Positions 18,059 through 27,191 of a stretch of DNA of 64,000 nucleotides are shown here, piece after piece. The position numbers and the translations under genes were made by a program. Below the pieces are notes generated by a model. It worked only from the letters and a program-made list of their open reading frames with translations, did not search any database and was not told the DNA's origin. Position 1 is the first letter of the stretch. Every line of letters starts with the position of its first letter. Source of the DNA: Lachnospiraceae bacterium (GTDB taxonomy: Bacteria; Bacillota; Clostridia; Lachnospirales; Lachnospiraceae); the NCBI GenBank assembly GCA_022796795.1, contig JAAWJI010000004.1:1-64000 (forward strand), read 5' to 3'.

Positions 18059-20141
18059 AGAACTCCTTTCCCAGCACCTGTTTCACAATGATATAAATAC
18101 AGATTTGTACATATCCAAAATACCAGAGCACATAGTTCAAATGCAGATGAATATAGGAATGGGGCTTTGCCAATACAAACCAGGACACGCAAACTGTAAA
18201 AAAAGTCAGATACATCCACACGTCCTTCCAGTTGATGGTCCCCTTTTTATATCTATATAGAAATATGCCAACTGGGGTACTGCATAACAAGGGAAATACA
18301 TTCCCAGGGATTCCCGCTAGTACCTCCGTTGAGAAATGAAAATATCTTCCCAAGGTTTCCCATACCGATGTATTCAAAGAATCCCAGTACACTGGCTCAA
18401 AATTACCCATCTCTCCTCCGCCTACTCTGCGCAATACATCCTGCTCCAGAATCGACTGGATTCCTGCCAATATATCTCCATTTCCTCTCAGTTTTCCATG
18501 CATACAGATGGCCAGCAAAAAACCCAGCAAGGAAAAAAGCCCAAACCAAAAGGTGGTACAAAAAATTAATTTTCCCCTCTCCTTATCCTTTTCCCTTACC
18601 GCATTCACAAAATCCAGAACGAAAAAAGTAATTCCGCCCAGCATAACATTGGTAATATATTCATACCCGCACAAGCTTTTTCCCAGAACGGCTATCATAA
18701 CAGCCCCATAACAGGAAAGCCTATATCTTTTGTCTTCCAGCTTTATAGAACAGATAATGCCTATCAGCATAGGCAGAAACCAGGTAAATTCCACCCAATA
18801 AAGATTATGCGCAAAATTCACCACCCAGGGGGACAGCCAGAATACAAGATAAAAGGAAAAGGCCAATACTGTATTATATTTATATGCCAGCGCCAAGACC
18901 AGCAGGGTAAAGATTACTGCCGTACCTAAGCTGCATAAAAACCGTAGATTTGTGAGAACCTTTTCAAACTCCATATATCTGGCAAGGGTGCGGAATACCT
19001 TCCCCTGGAGGCCATACTGGGACTCATAATCCTCCAGCATTCCTCCCTTTAATACCTTTCCCTCCTGGTCTAAAAATTGCACCTCAGAAAGGCTGCCATA
19101 TTTCCCTTCCAAAAGCGCTTGTTCCGCTGAAAGTGCAAGATACAGATATTTCTTTTTTTCCGTTATCTGCTCGATTACAAATGCATCCCCATTCGCAAAC
19201 CGAATGGTATTTCCCACAACACATGTCCTTTTGGTAAATGGATGATTGGCCACAGCAATCATAGGCTCTGTCCTAGAGTACCCATGCTCCCAGTTTTCAT
19301 CTGTCAAAAAATCCGTGGTATAATTGGACAGGGTTCCCTTTATATCCGTATATCTGCCCAGGCCGTATTCGTGTAAAACTACCCCCCCGTGCTCTGCATA
19401 GACACACCCCATCACCAAAGTCTCTCCCCTTGCATGAAAATCCACAAACGCCTCATTTCCATGATTCATAGAATTAAAGGAGTAGTTCCAGGTCAGCAGG
19501 ATTGTCAAAAACAGAAATCTGGCAATTTCTGTTCCTCCAATTCCTTGGATAAAAGGCAACCGTACTTGTTTCCGAAACAAAAACAACCATACGGCTACCA
19601 AAAACAAAATAATAAGCGTTTTCTCCTGAAAATCAAAGGTAGATTCCCCATAGGCATAGCCAACCAAAAGATTCCCCTTTATGGTTTCCTCTGGCAGATA
19701 ATCTGCATCTACAAGCTTTAGATGAAGTGGCTCTTGCCGGTTTTGTGTACAAATTTGAAGAGTATAGGTTTCTCCAGCCTTCAACCTCTTTCCCATATAT
19801 ACCGGATGCCATTCATCCAGTTGGACACTCTCCAAATGCACCAGCGCCTGATCCATGCATGTTCCCTTTTCATCATAGATCCTTAAAAGCAGCTCTCCTG
19901 CGGTTTCAGTTTCACTCCCAGCAAGATACATGGAAACCCCAGCAAAGTGCCTCTTTTGTGGAACAAAGACCTGTTCAAAGTTTTGCTCCAGCAGCGGAAG
20001 GCTTTGCAAATCCTCCTCATAAATTTGGTCGTATTCTTTTGTTTCACAATAAAATCCATGAAAAAAGATGTCAAACGGCCCAATACATAGAATCATCACC
20101 ACAAAGCCTATGGTGATGAGAATATCCCTAGCTTTATTCAC
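18048..20141 (-). CDS. Large polytopic membrane protein of the polysaccharide operon
   Basis: A 697-residue protein I do not assign to a named family. After one N-terminal membrane helix there is an extracytoplasmic beta-rich region (about 35-170), another helix, a second extracytoplasmic segment (about 215-380), then seven to nine hydrophobic helices to the C-terminus, a plan seen in GT-C-like or polymer-modifying proteins. The start is GTG with AGGAGGAG about 7 nt upstream. It contains a G7 tract (C7 on the + strand, 19382-19388) coding for HGGVV, here in frame. It lies between the flippase and the broken MBOAT gene, and may belong to the same lost decoration pathway. Confidence 0.75.
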   Translation of the reverse strand: MNKARDILITIGFVVMILCIGPFDIFFHGFYCETKEYDQIYEEDLQSLPLLEQNFEQVFVPQKRHFAGVSMYLAGSETETAGELLLRIYDEKGTCMDQALVHLESVQLDEWHPVYMGKRLKAGETYTLQICTQNRQEPLHLKLVDADYLPEETIKGNLLVGYAYGESTFDFQEKTLIILFLVAVWLFLFRKQVRLPFIQGIGGTEIARFLFLTILLTWNYSFNSMNHGNEAFVDFHARGETLVMGCVYAEHGGVVLHEYGLGRYTDIKGTLSNYTTDFLTDENWEHGYSRTEPMIAVANHPFTKRTCVVGNTIRFANGDAFVIEQITEKKKYLYLALSAEQALLEGKYGSLSEVQFLDQEGKVLKGGMLEDYESQYGLQGKVFRTLARYMEFEKVLTNLRFLCSLGTAVIFTLLVLALAYKYNTVLAFSFYLVFWLSPWVVNFAHNLYWVEFTWFLPMLIGIICSIKLEDKRYRLSCYGAVMIAVLGKSLCGYEYITNVMLGGITFFVLDFVNAVREKDKERGKLIFCTTFWFGLFSLLGFLLAICMHGKLRGNGDILAGIQSILEQDVLRRVGGGEMGNFEPVYWDSLNTSVWETLGRYFHFSTEVLAGIPGNVFPLLCSTPVGIFLYRYKKGTINWKDVWMYLTFFTVCVSWFVLAKPHSYIHLHLNYVLWYFGYVQICIYIIVKQVLGKEFYAL

Positions 20142-20153
20142 TTTATACTCCTC

Positions 20154-21608
20154 CTAGTTAGCTCCCCTTTTCCTTCTCAACCAGGATAATTTTTGTTTTA
20201 TTAGCTGAAAAATACTTTCAACCAGAAATCTTAGCTCTTTGAAATATAAAAAACTAATCCCTATGATTCCTACTCCTTCAAAGATTATGGATAAATATTT
20301 TTTTGAAAAGAAAACAAAAGGTATCACACATAAAAAGTAGCATAGGAAAGATACGATTAGGCGCACATTGGAATCTGTACATTTATAATATCTTTCTCCA
20401 ATCATGGTCTTTAAAATCAGCATTACTAACGCTGAAATTGCTACAGAGCAGGCAGCTCCCTTTGCTCCCCATCTGGGAATCAATACGTAACACAAGCCCA
20501 AATTCGTCAAAAAATTGGCCGCATATACCACAATATTCCAATAAGACTTTTTTTCTATTTTAAAGCCAATTCCCAGGGTTTCCGAAATTGTATAACACAG
20601 AGGGGATACCAATAATAAAGGAAGGAGCATTTTACTTTCCCAGTATGTTTTATCTACAAGTACAGCATAGATTATGTCGGAAAACATACAGATACCTAAG
20701 GTAGCAATCATCATTACATAAGAAACACAATGATGTATTTGAATAATATGTTTCTGCTTTGTTTTATAATTTTCATAAACATAGGGAGCCCAAAATACAT
20801 TCACACTATTTTGAACAATAATCAGAATGGATGTAATAGAAACGGCATTTGCATAAATCCCAATGCTGTCACGGTTCATAAAGGTATTCATAACCAGCTG
20901 CGGAATGGAATTATTTGCATTGCTCAATAAGAATACTGGTATTTGCGGCAAGCCAAACTGAAACAATTCTTTTAAAACCGGAAAAGAAATATCAACGTTT
21001 CGTTGAAAGCTTCTCCTCCCTTTCAGGCAAAGCATTGCTATGGCCAAGGTCAGCGAACTGCTACATAGCACAATAATTCCATATTTGCTTGTAGGATTTA
21101 CGATTGCTGCCAATGCATAAGATAATTTTGTGACCATGGTAATACCTACAGCTTGAACCGCATAGCCTATGGCATTTTTCTGTAGCCTGGATATAAGATT
21201 TAGATACCTTAATATCATCTGAGATAATATATAAATCAGAGAACAAAAAATGACCCAAAAGGAAAATTCTCCAACCAGAGAATAGGCAATACGTTTCCAA
21301 TTTATCACCAAAAACAAAGATACGAAACAAAACACCAATAGGGAAATTTCCAAACATATGGTAGATAACGATTTACTATTATTTTTCCCTAAAGGCTCAT
21401 AATAGAATCTGGACATGGACTGATCCATCCCCAAATAAACAATGGACAAAAAGATATTTTGATATGATATAAACAGAGAAATAGTGCCATAATCACTTTT
21501 GGGAAAAATTCTCGTAATAATAGGAATGGAAATAAAATTGATAATCGCTGAAATAAGCGTTGCGATAAAAGCGCTTATAATCTGGTTTGATAAATTCTTC
21601 TTCGCCAT
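20154..21608 (-). CDS. Wzx-type oligosaccharide flippase
   Basis: A 484-residue member of the polysaccharide-transport (MOP/MATE-like) superfamily with about 14 hydrophobic segments, expected to flip undecaprenyl-linked repeat units across the membrane. The N-terminus (LSNQIISAFIATLISAIINFISIPIITRIF, in pieces) and DYGTISLF match RfbX-type flippases. Codon use is markedly AT-rich compared with the housekeeping genes, typical of horizontally exchanged surface loci. Paired with the polymerase at 22146, it defines a Wzx/Wzy-dependent pathway. The Shine-Dalgarno is weak. Confidence 0.9.
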   Translation of the reverse strand: MAKKNLSNQIISAFIATLISAIINFISIPIITRIFPKSDYGTISLFISYQNIFLSIVYLGMDQSMSRFYYEPLGKNNSKSLSTICLEISLLVFCFVSLFLVINWKRIAYSLVGEFSFWVIFCSLIYILSQMILRYLNLISRLQKNAIGYAVQAVGITMVTKLSYALAAIVNPTSKYGIIVLCSSSLTLAIAMLCLKGRRSFQRNVDISFPVLKELFQFGLPQIPVFLLSNANNSIPQLVMNTFMNRDSIGIYANAVSITSILIIVQNSVNVFWAPYVYENYKTKQKHIIQIHHCVSYVMMIATLGICMFSDIIYAVLVDKTYWESKMLLPLLLVSPLCYTISETLGIGFKIEKKSYWNIVVYAANFLTNLGLCYVLIPRWGAKGAACSVAISALVMLILKTMIGERYYKCTDSNVRLIVSFLCYFLCVIPFVFFSKKYLSIIFEGVGIIGISFLYFKELRFLVESIFQLIKQKLSWLRRKRGAN

Positions 21609-21624
21609 GCTATGAAATCTATCC

Positions 21625-22134
21625 TTATCTATCTGTTCTTGTTTTCACAACTTTTGCTGGATTCCCTACTGCTACTGAAAATGGCGGGATACTCCTGGAG
21701 ACCACAGCCCCTGCCCCAACCACACTGCCTTTTCCTATCGTAACACCTGGTAATATGATAACTCTCCGGCCAATCCAAACATCATCTTCAATGATAACTG
21801 ACTTTTCATCATCATAACCTTGCATTTGCATAATAATATCTGTTCGGGAGGTATTATGATTTCTTGTGTATATTACTACCTCGGGTCCCATATTCACATA
21901 CCTTCCAATATATACGGGTCCATATAATTCACAGTGAACTCCAATCCCAGATTTATCGCCTAGCTTACAATCTGGACCAAAAACCGCTCCCTTTTCAATA
22001 TTTACATCCATTCCTACCGAGGCCATAATCTTTTTGCCAAACCACGCCCGTAACCTCTTTGCTAATTTACATCTTCCAGAGATGGGCATATTTTTTGCAG
22101 TTATTTTATATAAACCGATAAAAACCTTTTTCAC
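21625..22134 (-). CDS. Hexapeptide-repeat acyltransferase (WbbJ/MaaA-like)
   Basis: A 169-residue left-handed beta-helix acetyltransferase, probably using acetyl-CoA to O-acetylate a sugar of the surface polymer. Hexapeptide repeats run from about residue 45 to the end (VNIEKGAVFGPDCKLG, then IIEDDVWIGRRVIILPGVTIGKGSVVGAGAVVSRSIP), with the catalytic-loop His in RNHNTSRTD. Its closest relative here is the acetyltransferase at 25596-26198, giving the locus two independent acylating activities. The acceptor sugar cannot be told from sequence. Confidence 0.88.
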   Translation of the reverse strand: MKKVFIGLYKITAKNMPISGRCKLAKRLRAWFGKKIMASVGMDVNIEKGAVFGPDCKLGDKSGIGVHCELYGPVYIGRYVNMGPEVVIYTRNHNTSRTDIIMQMQGYDDEKSVIIEDDVWIGRRVIILPGVTIGKGSVVGAGAVVSRSIPPFSVAVGNPAKVVKTRTDR

Positions 22135-22145
22135 AAAAATCTCTC

Positions 22146-23471
22146 CTAAAATGAATATTCCTTTCTATATACTTTACATATGCTAAGTAAAACCAGTGGC
22201 AACAAGATGTACTTAATCAAATAATTCATAAAATATAGCAATGTGGCCCTGGTACTATAAATAAAAATGGGAACCAATACAATATAAAAGACAAGTCCCA
22301 GCATAGAAACAGCACTCTTTTCATATGCTTTTTTTATAATCAAGCCCAACAATACATAAAAAGCAATCACTCCTAAAATTCCTAACTCCATATATCCATC
22401 TGCAACCATGGAAAATCCATAGCCAGATCTGGCGCCAGTCAATATCTCATCGTGATACCATAAGGAATTATCTGAAATCGCAAAAAGTCCTTCACTTCCT
22501 AGAACTTTCAAAATCCCGGATAAAGGTTTAAAATTAAAAGGGATAAAAATTAATAGCAAATACTTTAATCCATATCCATAATCCCAGAATCTTCTATGAT
22601 TTAGGATATTCGCCGTGTTAATTGACGCGCTGCTAAACTCTGCATTAAATAATTTTACCCACAATGGTTCATCCGATAATAGGCGCCCAAAGTTTTGATT
22701 TCTGCCAAAGGATGCTTTTAAACTCACCCCAACTATAATTAGCGCCAACAAAAAAAAGGCAGCGATACATGCCTTTTTTAAGTTTATTTTCTTTATGACA
22801 ATATTATAAGCCAATAATTCCACAATAAGTATTTGAATAAAAGCACTTCTCTCTCCAACAATAACCATTTCTAAAAAAGAGATAAACGTTACAGACAATC
22901 CCCAAACAATTTTTTGTTTTTTTCTTATTGTCGGATCTATAATCAAAAGTGCAGCAAATATAGGCAATAATTGATTTGCTATCTTCCCAAGCCGAAAAAA
23001 AATATTTTGACTAAGTCCATCTAAAATTTCCCGTTTCGTTTGAAATCCCGACTGCATGATAGCCAAAAATTGCAGACATAAAATTCCTATAAGCGCCACG
23101 GTAATCGCTTTTACAAATATACCATTCAGTTTATAATGATACTTCCTTTTATAAACTACCTGCTTATTAGAAACTGTGATAATAAATGCACATAACGCAC
23201 ACCAATGAATAAACAGCGCATGGGAATTCGCCTTTACATAACCACAATTTGGGAGAATGGCATAGTAGCCTTGCTGATGCATGAGCGGGTACCCGATGGT
23301 ATATAAGGTAAACAATGGGATAAACCAAACGTAAGGATGTGATATATCAAAGTCAATGGACAGCAAGCATATAATATACAATAGAAAAAAACATCCTGCT
23401 TGTATATATACATTGGAAGTCATCCATACCACTATAGTTAAAATTGCTATCGTAAAGTAGATATATATCAT
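22146..23471 (-). CDS. Wzy-type polysaccharide polymerase (O-antigen polymerase-like)
   Basis: A polytopic membrane protein of about 441 residues with 10-12 hydrophobic segments and a larger extracytoplasmic loop in the second half, the usual plan of Wzy polymerases that join repeat units on undecaprenyl pyrophosphate. Sequence conservation in Wzy is low, so the call rests on topology, length and its place between flippase and glycosyltransferases. Strongly AT-rich. The start is uncertain: ATG 23471 has no good Shine-Dalgarno, while an in-frame TTG at 23492 has GGGG about 9 nt upstream. Confidence 0.75.
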   Translation of the reverse strand: MIYIYFTIAILTIVVWMTSNVYIQAGCFFLLYIICLLSIDFDISHPYVWFIPLFTLYTIGYPLMHQQGYYAILPNCGYVKANSHALFIHWCALCAFIITVSNKQVVYKRKYHYKLNGIFVKAITVALIGILCLQFLAIMQSGFQTKREILDGLSQNIFFRLGKIANQLLPIFAALLIIDPTIRKKQKIVWGLSVTFISFLEMVIVGERSAFIQILIVELLAYNIVIKKINLKKACIAAFFLLALIIVGVSLKASFGRNQNFGRLLSDEPLWVKLFNAEFSSASINTANILNHRRFWDYGYGLKYLLLIFIPFNFKPLSGILKVLGSEGLFAISDNSLWYHDEILTGARSGYGFSMVADGYMELGILGVIAFYVLLGLIIKKAYEKSAVSMLGLVFYIVLVPIFIYSTRATLLYFMNYLIKYILLPLVLLSICKVYRKEYSF

Positions 23472-23496
23472 GTTACATTTTCTGCACAACAAGGAT

Positions 23497-24663
23497 TCAT
23501 CCCCTTTCCTCTATCATGGAGATTAATTTCTGTAAATATACCTCTTCCGAAAAATCCTGTACTCGTCTTTGTGCAACCTGTCTATAATGTTCTGCTAATT
23601 TTTCATCCTTTAGTACATGGATTATGGCCTTCGCAAGTATTTCCTCACTTTTCTCTAGGTCTGTTTTCGTATAATCCCTTGTTTTTTCCATTTGTCTCAC
23701 TAAAATCCCGTAATCTTCATACCGAATATCCCTAATTTCCTCTTGCGTTTCTTCCTTACACAAAATCTCCCTTGGCCCAGTTTCGCAATCTACGCTGATC
23801 ACCGCAGTGAATGCCATGGCCTCTACCAGCGCGTTTGGAAAGCCTTCATTTTCTGAGGTAAGTACAAATACCTTTGAATTCTTCAAGTAACCATAGGGGT
23901 TATCTCTATAGCCTATCAAATGTACCTTATCTTTTATCCCCAGTTTCCCGCACAATCCCATCAATGCCTGCGTCATACTTCCCTCGCCAACAATTACTAA
24001 TTGGCTATTGGGGACCTGCTGTACCACTTTCGCATATGCCCTTAATAAATGTTCATATCCCTTCACTGGCTCTATTCTTCCCACCGTAACTATGGTATTG
24101 GGATGTAGATACTCCGCCTCTATGGTTTCATTTCCCTTTTCCAATATGGTCTCTAAATGATAGGGATTATACAAATACTCCATGCGCCTTCTATCTAGCT
24201 TATAATATTCTTGCGCCTTGTCCATCAATCCTTTTGATACACAAAATAATTTATCTGTCTTTCTTTGAATAAATTTTATGGAGCTTGTAAAAGAATATAA
24301 AGATTTTACGCCTCGTAGACTCGTTATCACTCTTTCTCTTCTTTTTGTAAGAATATTTAATAGATTCGCTGCTGACGCAATGGATATTGCTACATCTATC
24401 TTCATTCTTTTCTTATATTGTCTTAGACTAACATAATTGATTCCATAATTTATCACACTGCCGACAACACTTTTTTTTCTGATTATTTTACTACTTCTAA
24501 AAACGGGAATACTCCCTGTCTCTAATTCATTCCTTGCCGGGCCTAATACATACATAAATACGCCATATGTATTTGTATTACGCAATAGTTCCGCTGTCCG
24601 AACTGCAACCATCTCCTGTCCTCCACGGCCCAAAGATGGCACGATTAATAAAATATTTTTCAT
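23497..24663 (-). CDS. Family 4 glycosyltransferase
   Basis: A 388-residue GT-B fold retaining glycosyltransferase, cytoplasmic or membrane-associated, adding one sugar to the lipid-linked repeat unit. Seen: the N-terminal GRGGQEMVAVRTAELL loop, VTVGRIEPVKGYEHLLRAY at the start of the C-terminal domain, and the nucleotide-sugar motif SENEGFPNALVEAMA with the conserved E-x7-E spacing. Donor and linkage cannot be predicted. It follows the family 2 transferase after a few bases, so translation is probably coupled. Confidence 0.9.
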   Translation of the reverse strand: MKNILLIVPSLGRGGQEMVAVRTAELLRNTNTYGVFMYVLGPARNELETGSIPVFRSSKIIRKKSVVGSVINYGINYVSLRQYKKRMKIDVAISIASAANLLNILTKRRERVITSLRGVKSLYSFTSSIKFIQRKTDKLFCVSKGLMDKAQEYYKLDRRRMEYLYNPYHLETILEKGNETIEAEYLHPNTIVTVGRIEPVKGYEHLLRAYAKVVQQVPNSQLVIVGEGSMTQALMGLCGKLGIKDKVHLIGYRDNPYGYLKNSKVFVLTSENEGFPNALVEAMAFTAVISVDCETGPREILCKEETQEEIRDIRYEDYGILVRQMEKTRDYTKTDLEKSEEILAKAIIHVLKDEKLAEHYRQVAQRRVQDFSEEVYLQKLISMIEERG

Positions 24664-24669
24664 AAGTCC

Positions 24670-25578
24670 TCATTTTAACAATTTATATTTATATTTCCAA
24701 TAAGCCGCAAGAACATATCCTCCCAAAAGAGCGTATCTTGGGAATGTAGCTTTGGGGATATTTGCTTTCTGTAATTCCTCTGGTGATATATGTTGAAAGA
24801 TACGATAGGCCTGGGCCAACATGGCATATTTTATTCTCACCCAAATCCTGGAGGACTGTTGCAGGAAACCACAATAGCATATCATCCCTAATGGATTGCG
24901 CAATCTTAAAATTCTTCCTGTCCTCGAAAGGCCATCCTGCTGATATTCCGCAATTCCAACAATGATTTTTGTAAAAACGATTTTAAATTCTGGCTCCATC
25001 AATAGCTGTAAAACAATAGGCCCTATATAATTTTCATTTTGAAATTCAGGATAAGAATATTTTTTTATCGCCCTGTTATAATAAGCAATACATCCATCAT
25101 ATTTTCCATACGTCTCATCATGCTCTAATCTGGAAACAATCACAGTATCACCAGAATAATCTTTTTTTGCGGAAATGATATGTTGCGTTTCCTTATTAAT
25201 ATACCGGAAAAAAATCCCGCCAATATTCCTATCCCGCTGATATTTCACCATAGTATTCTTGATTTTTTCAAGGGCCTGCGGCTGTAAACAGTCATCACTG
25301 TCCACGATGACATACAATTCAAATTCTGTATATGTCTCAAATACCCTATTTAATGCACGACATTTTCCTCCATTATCAATTTGTAAATACTCGATCTGAA
25401 TGTTTGCATGCTCTATAGACTGGACATATTCCTTTGTCCCATCCTTGCTCCCGTCATCCACAATAATCCACGAAAAGTCCTGCATACTTTGTTCTGTTAA
25501 GCTCTTATATAACCTAGGCAGCAATTCTTTTCGATTATAAGTAGCCGTCACCACTGCAATGGAATCTCTTCCTTTCAT
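24670..25578 (-). CDS. Family 2 glycosyltransferase
   Basis: A 302-residue GT-A fold inverting glycosyltransferase. The N-terminal Rossmann-like half carries VVTATYNRKELLPRLYKSL, the WIIVDDGSKDGT nucleotide-binding segment and the VIVDSDDC metal-binding DxD. It has no C-terminal membrane anchor long enough to be a processive synthase, so it probably adds a single residue to the repeat unit. AT-rich. Tightly packed between a hexapeptide acetyltransferase and the family 4 transferase. Confidence 0.9.
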   Translation of the reverse strand: MKGRDSIAVVTATYNRKELLPRLYKSLTEQSMQDFSWIIVDDGSKDGTKEYVQSIEHANIQIEYLQIDNGGKCRALNRVFETYTEFELYVIVDSDDCLQPQALEKIKNTMVKYQRDRNIGGIFFRYINKETQHIISAKKDYSGDTVIVSRLEHDETYGKYDGCIAYYNRAIKKYSYPEFQNENYIGPIVLQLLMEPEFKIVFTKIIVGIAEYQQDGLSRTGRILRLRNPLGMICYCGFLQQSSRIWVRIKYAMLAQAYRIFQHISPEELQKANIPKATFPRYALLGGYVLAAYWKYKYKLLK

Positions 25579-25595
25579 AAATTCTCCCTCTTCCC

Positions 25596-26198
25596 TTATA
25601 GGCTATGTCTATCCTTTACAGGCCTTGCAGGTACTCCAACACAAATCAAGTATTCTTCTACATCCTTTGTTACCACAGCTCCAGCCCCGATAATAGAGCC
25701 CTTTCTAATCCTGTTACCTGACAAAATAACAGCCCTGGAGCCTATCCACACATCATCTTCTATTACGATGGGCGCTAATTCTATCCCCTGATCCTTGATA
25801 GGAATAGACGGATTCGAGTAATTATGCTCTGTAGAAATCAAACTAACTCCATTTGCGATAGCCACATGATTCCCTAGCATAATCCCTCCGGCTCCTTCTA
25901 TATAACTCATTGCATGAATACTCACATTGCTGCCAAAGCTTATCTGTTCTATATTTCTTACATATACCCCCTCAAAAATGGCCACATTCTGGCCACATTC
26001 CTTTGCCAGGGTCTTTAAGAGGATATAGCGTATGGCAATCCCCTTTTTTCCATTTATATTTCTGCAAAAATCGAAAAGGAAAACTCGAGCTTTTCTAGGA
26101 AAGCATAAGAAAATCCTTGCCAATACATTCATAATCCCCTGATAGCGTTTGAATTCCTCTCGTCCTCTTGGTGCTTTCTTGGTTTCCAAGCCCCCCAT
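25596..26198 (-). CDS. Hexapeptide-repeat acetyltransferase
   Basis: A 200-residue left-handed beta-helix acyltransferase resembling maltose/galactoside O-acetyltransferases and WcaF/CapG proteins. The parallel helix runs from about residue 70 (VYVRNIEQISFGSNVSIH) to RKGSIIGAGAVVTKDVEE, with the catalytic His in STEHNYSNP. The annotated ATG overlaps the stop of the epimerase by one base (TAATG), pointing to coupled translation; an internal ATG 22 codons on, after GGGG, is a possible alternative. It would acetylate a sugar of the repeat unit or a nucleotide sugar precursor. Confidence 0.85.
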   Translation of the reverse strand: MGGLETKKAPRGREEFKRYQGIMNVLARIFLCFPRKARVFLFDFCRNINGKKGIAIRYILLKTLAKECGQNVAIFEGVYVRNIEQISFGSNVSIHAMSYIEGAGGIMLGNHVAIANGVSLISTEHNYSNPSIPIKDQGIELAPIVIEDDVWIGSRAVILSGNRIRKGSIIGAGAVVTKDVEEYLICVGVPARPVKDRHSL

Positions 26199-27172
26199 TA
26201 CAAATTCTCCCTATACCAAGCAATCGCCTCTTGAATCCCTCGCTCAAAATCCCACTCCGGCTCATACCCCAGCTGCTCCCTGGCCTTGCTTATATCTGCA
26301 TTGCTGTGCTTTATGTCCCCTGCCCTCTCTGGGCCATACTCTGGCTCCTCTTCTTTCCCCAAAGCATGGGCTAGCTCATGATATATATCTATCAAATATT
26401 CCCTTCCCCCATAGGCTATGTTATACGCCTGTCCCGCTGCCTCCTCTGGCGCCAGGCACGCTTTTAGGTTCGCCTCTATCACATTTTCTATATACGTGAA
26501 ATCACGGCTCTGTTTTCCATCCCCATGGATCGTTGGCCTTTCTCCATGCAGCAGCTGCTTGATAAATTTTGGTATCACCGCTGCATACGCCCCATTCGGG
26601 TCCTGCCTCCTCCCAAACACATTGAAGTACCTCAATCCATAGGTGTCTAAGTTATAGAGCTTTTTGTACAGCTTTCCATATTCCTCATCCACCCGCTTTG
26701 TCAGCGCATAGGGGGATAGAAGGGTTCCCTCCTGCCCCTCCCTTTTCGGCAATAGGGGATGGTCCCCATACACAGAAGAACTGGAGGCATAGACAAACTT
26801 TTTTATCCCCTTTTGCCTTGCCGCCTCCATCATGTTCAGCGTCCCCCGGATATTCACCTCCTCATAGTATAGCGGCATCTCGATACTCCGGGGCACACTC
26901 CCCCAGGCCGCCTCATTCAGCACATAATCTACCCCTTCACAGGCCTCCAGACAGGTATTAAGCTCTCTTATGTCTCCCTTGATGAAGGTAAACCTTTCAT
27001 TCTCCAAAAACAAATCCACATTCTCCTGCTTGCCTGTTGACAGATTGTCCAGGCAGCGAACCTGATACCCCATCTCCAGGATTGCCTCACACAAATTGGA
27101 TCCAATAAATCCCGCTCCCCCTGTCACCAGAAACAGGCTCTTTTCTGGGAATTTTAACTCTTGATAACTCAT
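26198..27172 (-). CDS. UDP-N-acetylglucosamine 4-epimerase (WbpP/TviC-like)
   Basis: A 324-residue extended short-chain dehydrogenase. Rossmann motif GGAGFIGSNL at the N-terminus, catalytic SSSSVYGD and YALTK (Tyr-x3-Lys). The segment GSVPRSIEMP and overall match to WbpP/TviC point to the group 3 epimerases that prefer N-acetylated UDP-hexoses. Together with the dehydrogenase beside it, it should supply UDP-N-acetylgalactosaminuronate, as in Vi antigen and Pseudomonas O6 pathways. AGAGGAAAG is upstream of the ATG. Confidence 0.87.
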   Translation of the reverse strand: MSYQELKFPEKSLFLVTGGAGFIGSNLCEAILEMGYQVRCLDNLSTGKQENVDLFLENERFTFIKGDIRELNTCLEACEGVDYVLNEAAWGSVPRSIEMPLYYEEVNIRGTLNMMEAARQKGIKKFVYASSSSVYGDHPLLPKREGQEGTLLSPYALTKRVDEEYGKLYKKLYNLDTYGLRYFNVFGRRQDPNGAYAAVIPKFIKQLLHGERPTIHGDGKQSRDFTYIENVIEANLKACLAPEEAAGQAYNIAYGGREYLIDIYHELAHALGKEEEPEYGPERAGDIKHSNADISKAREQLGYEPEWDFERGIQEAIAWYRENL

Positions 27173-27191
27173 CTTCTCTTTCCTCTTTTCC

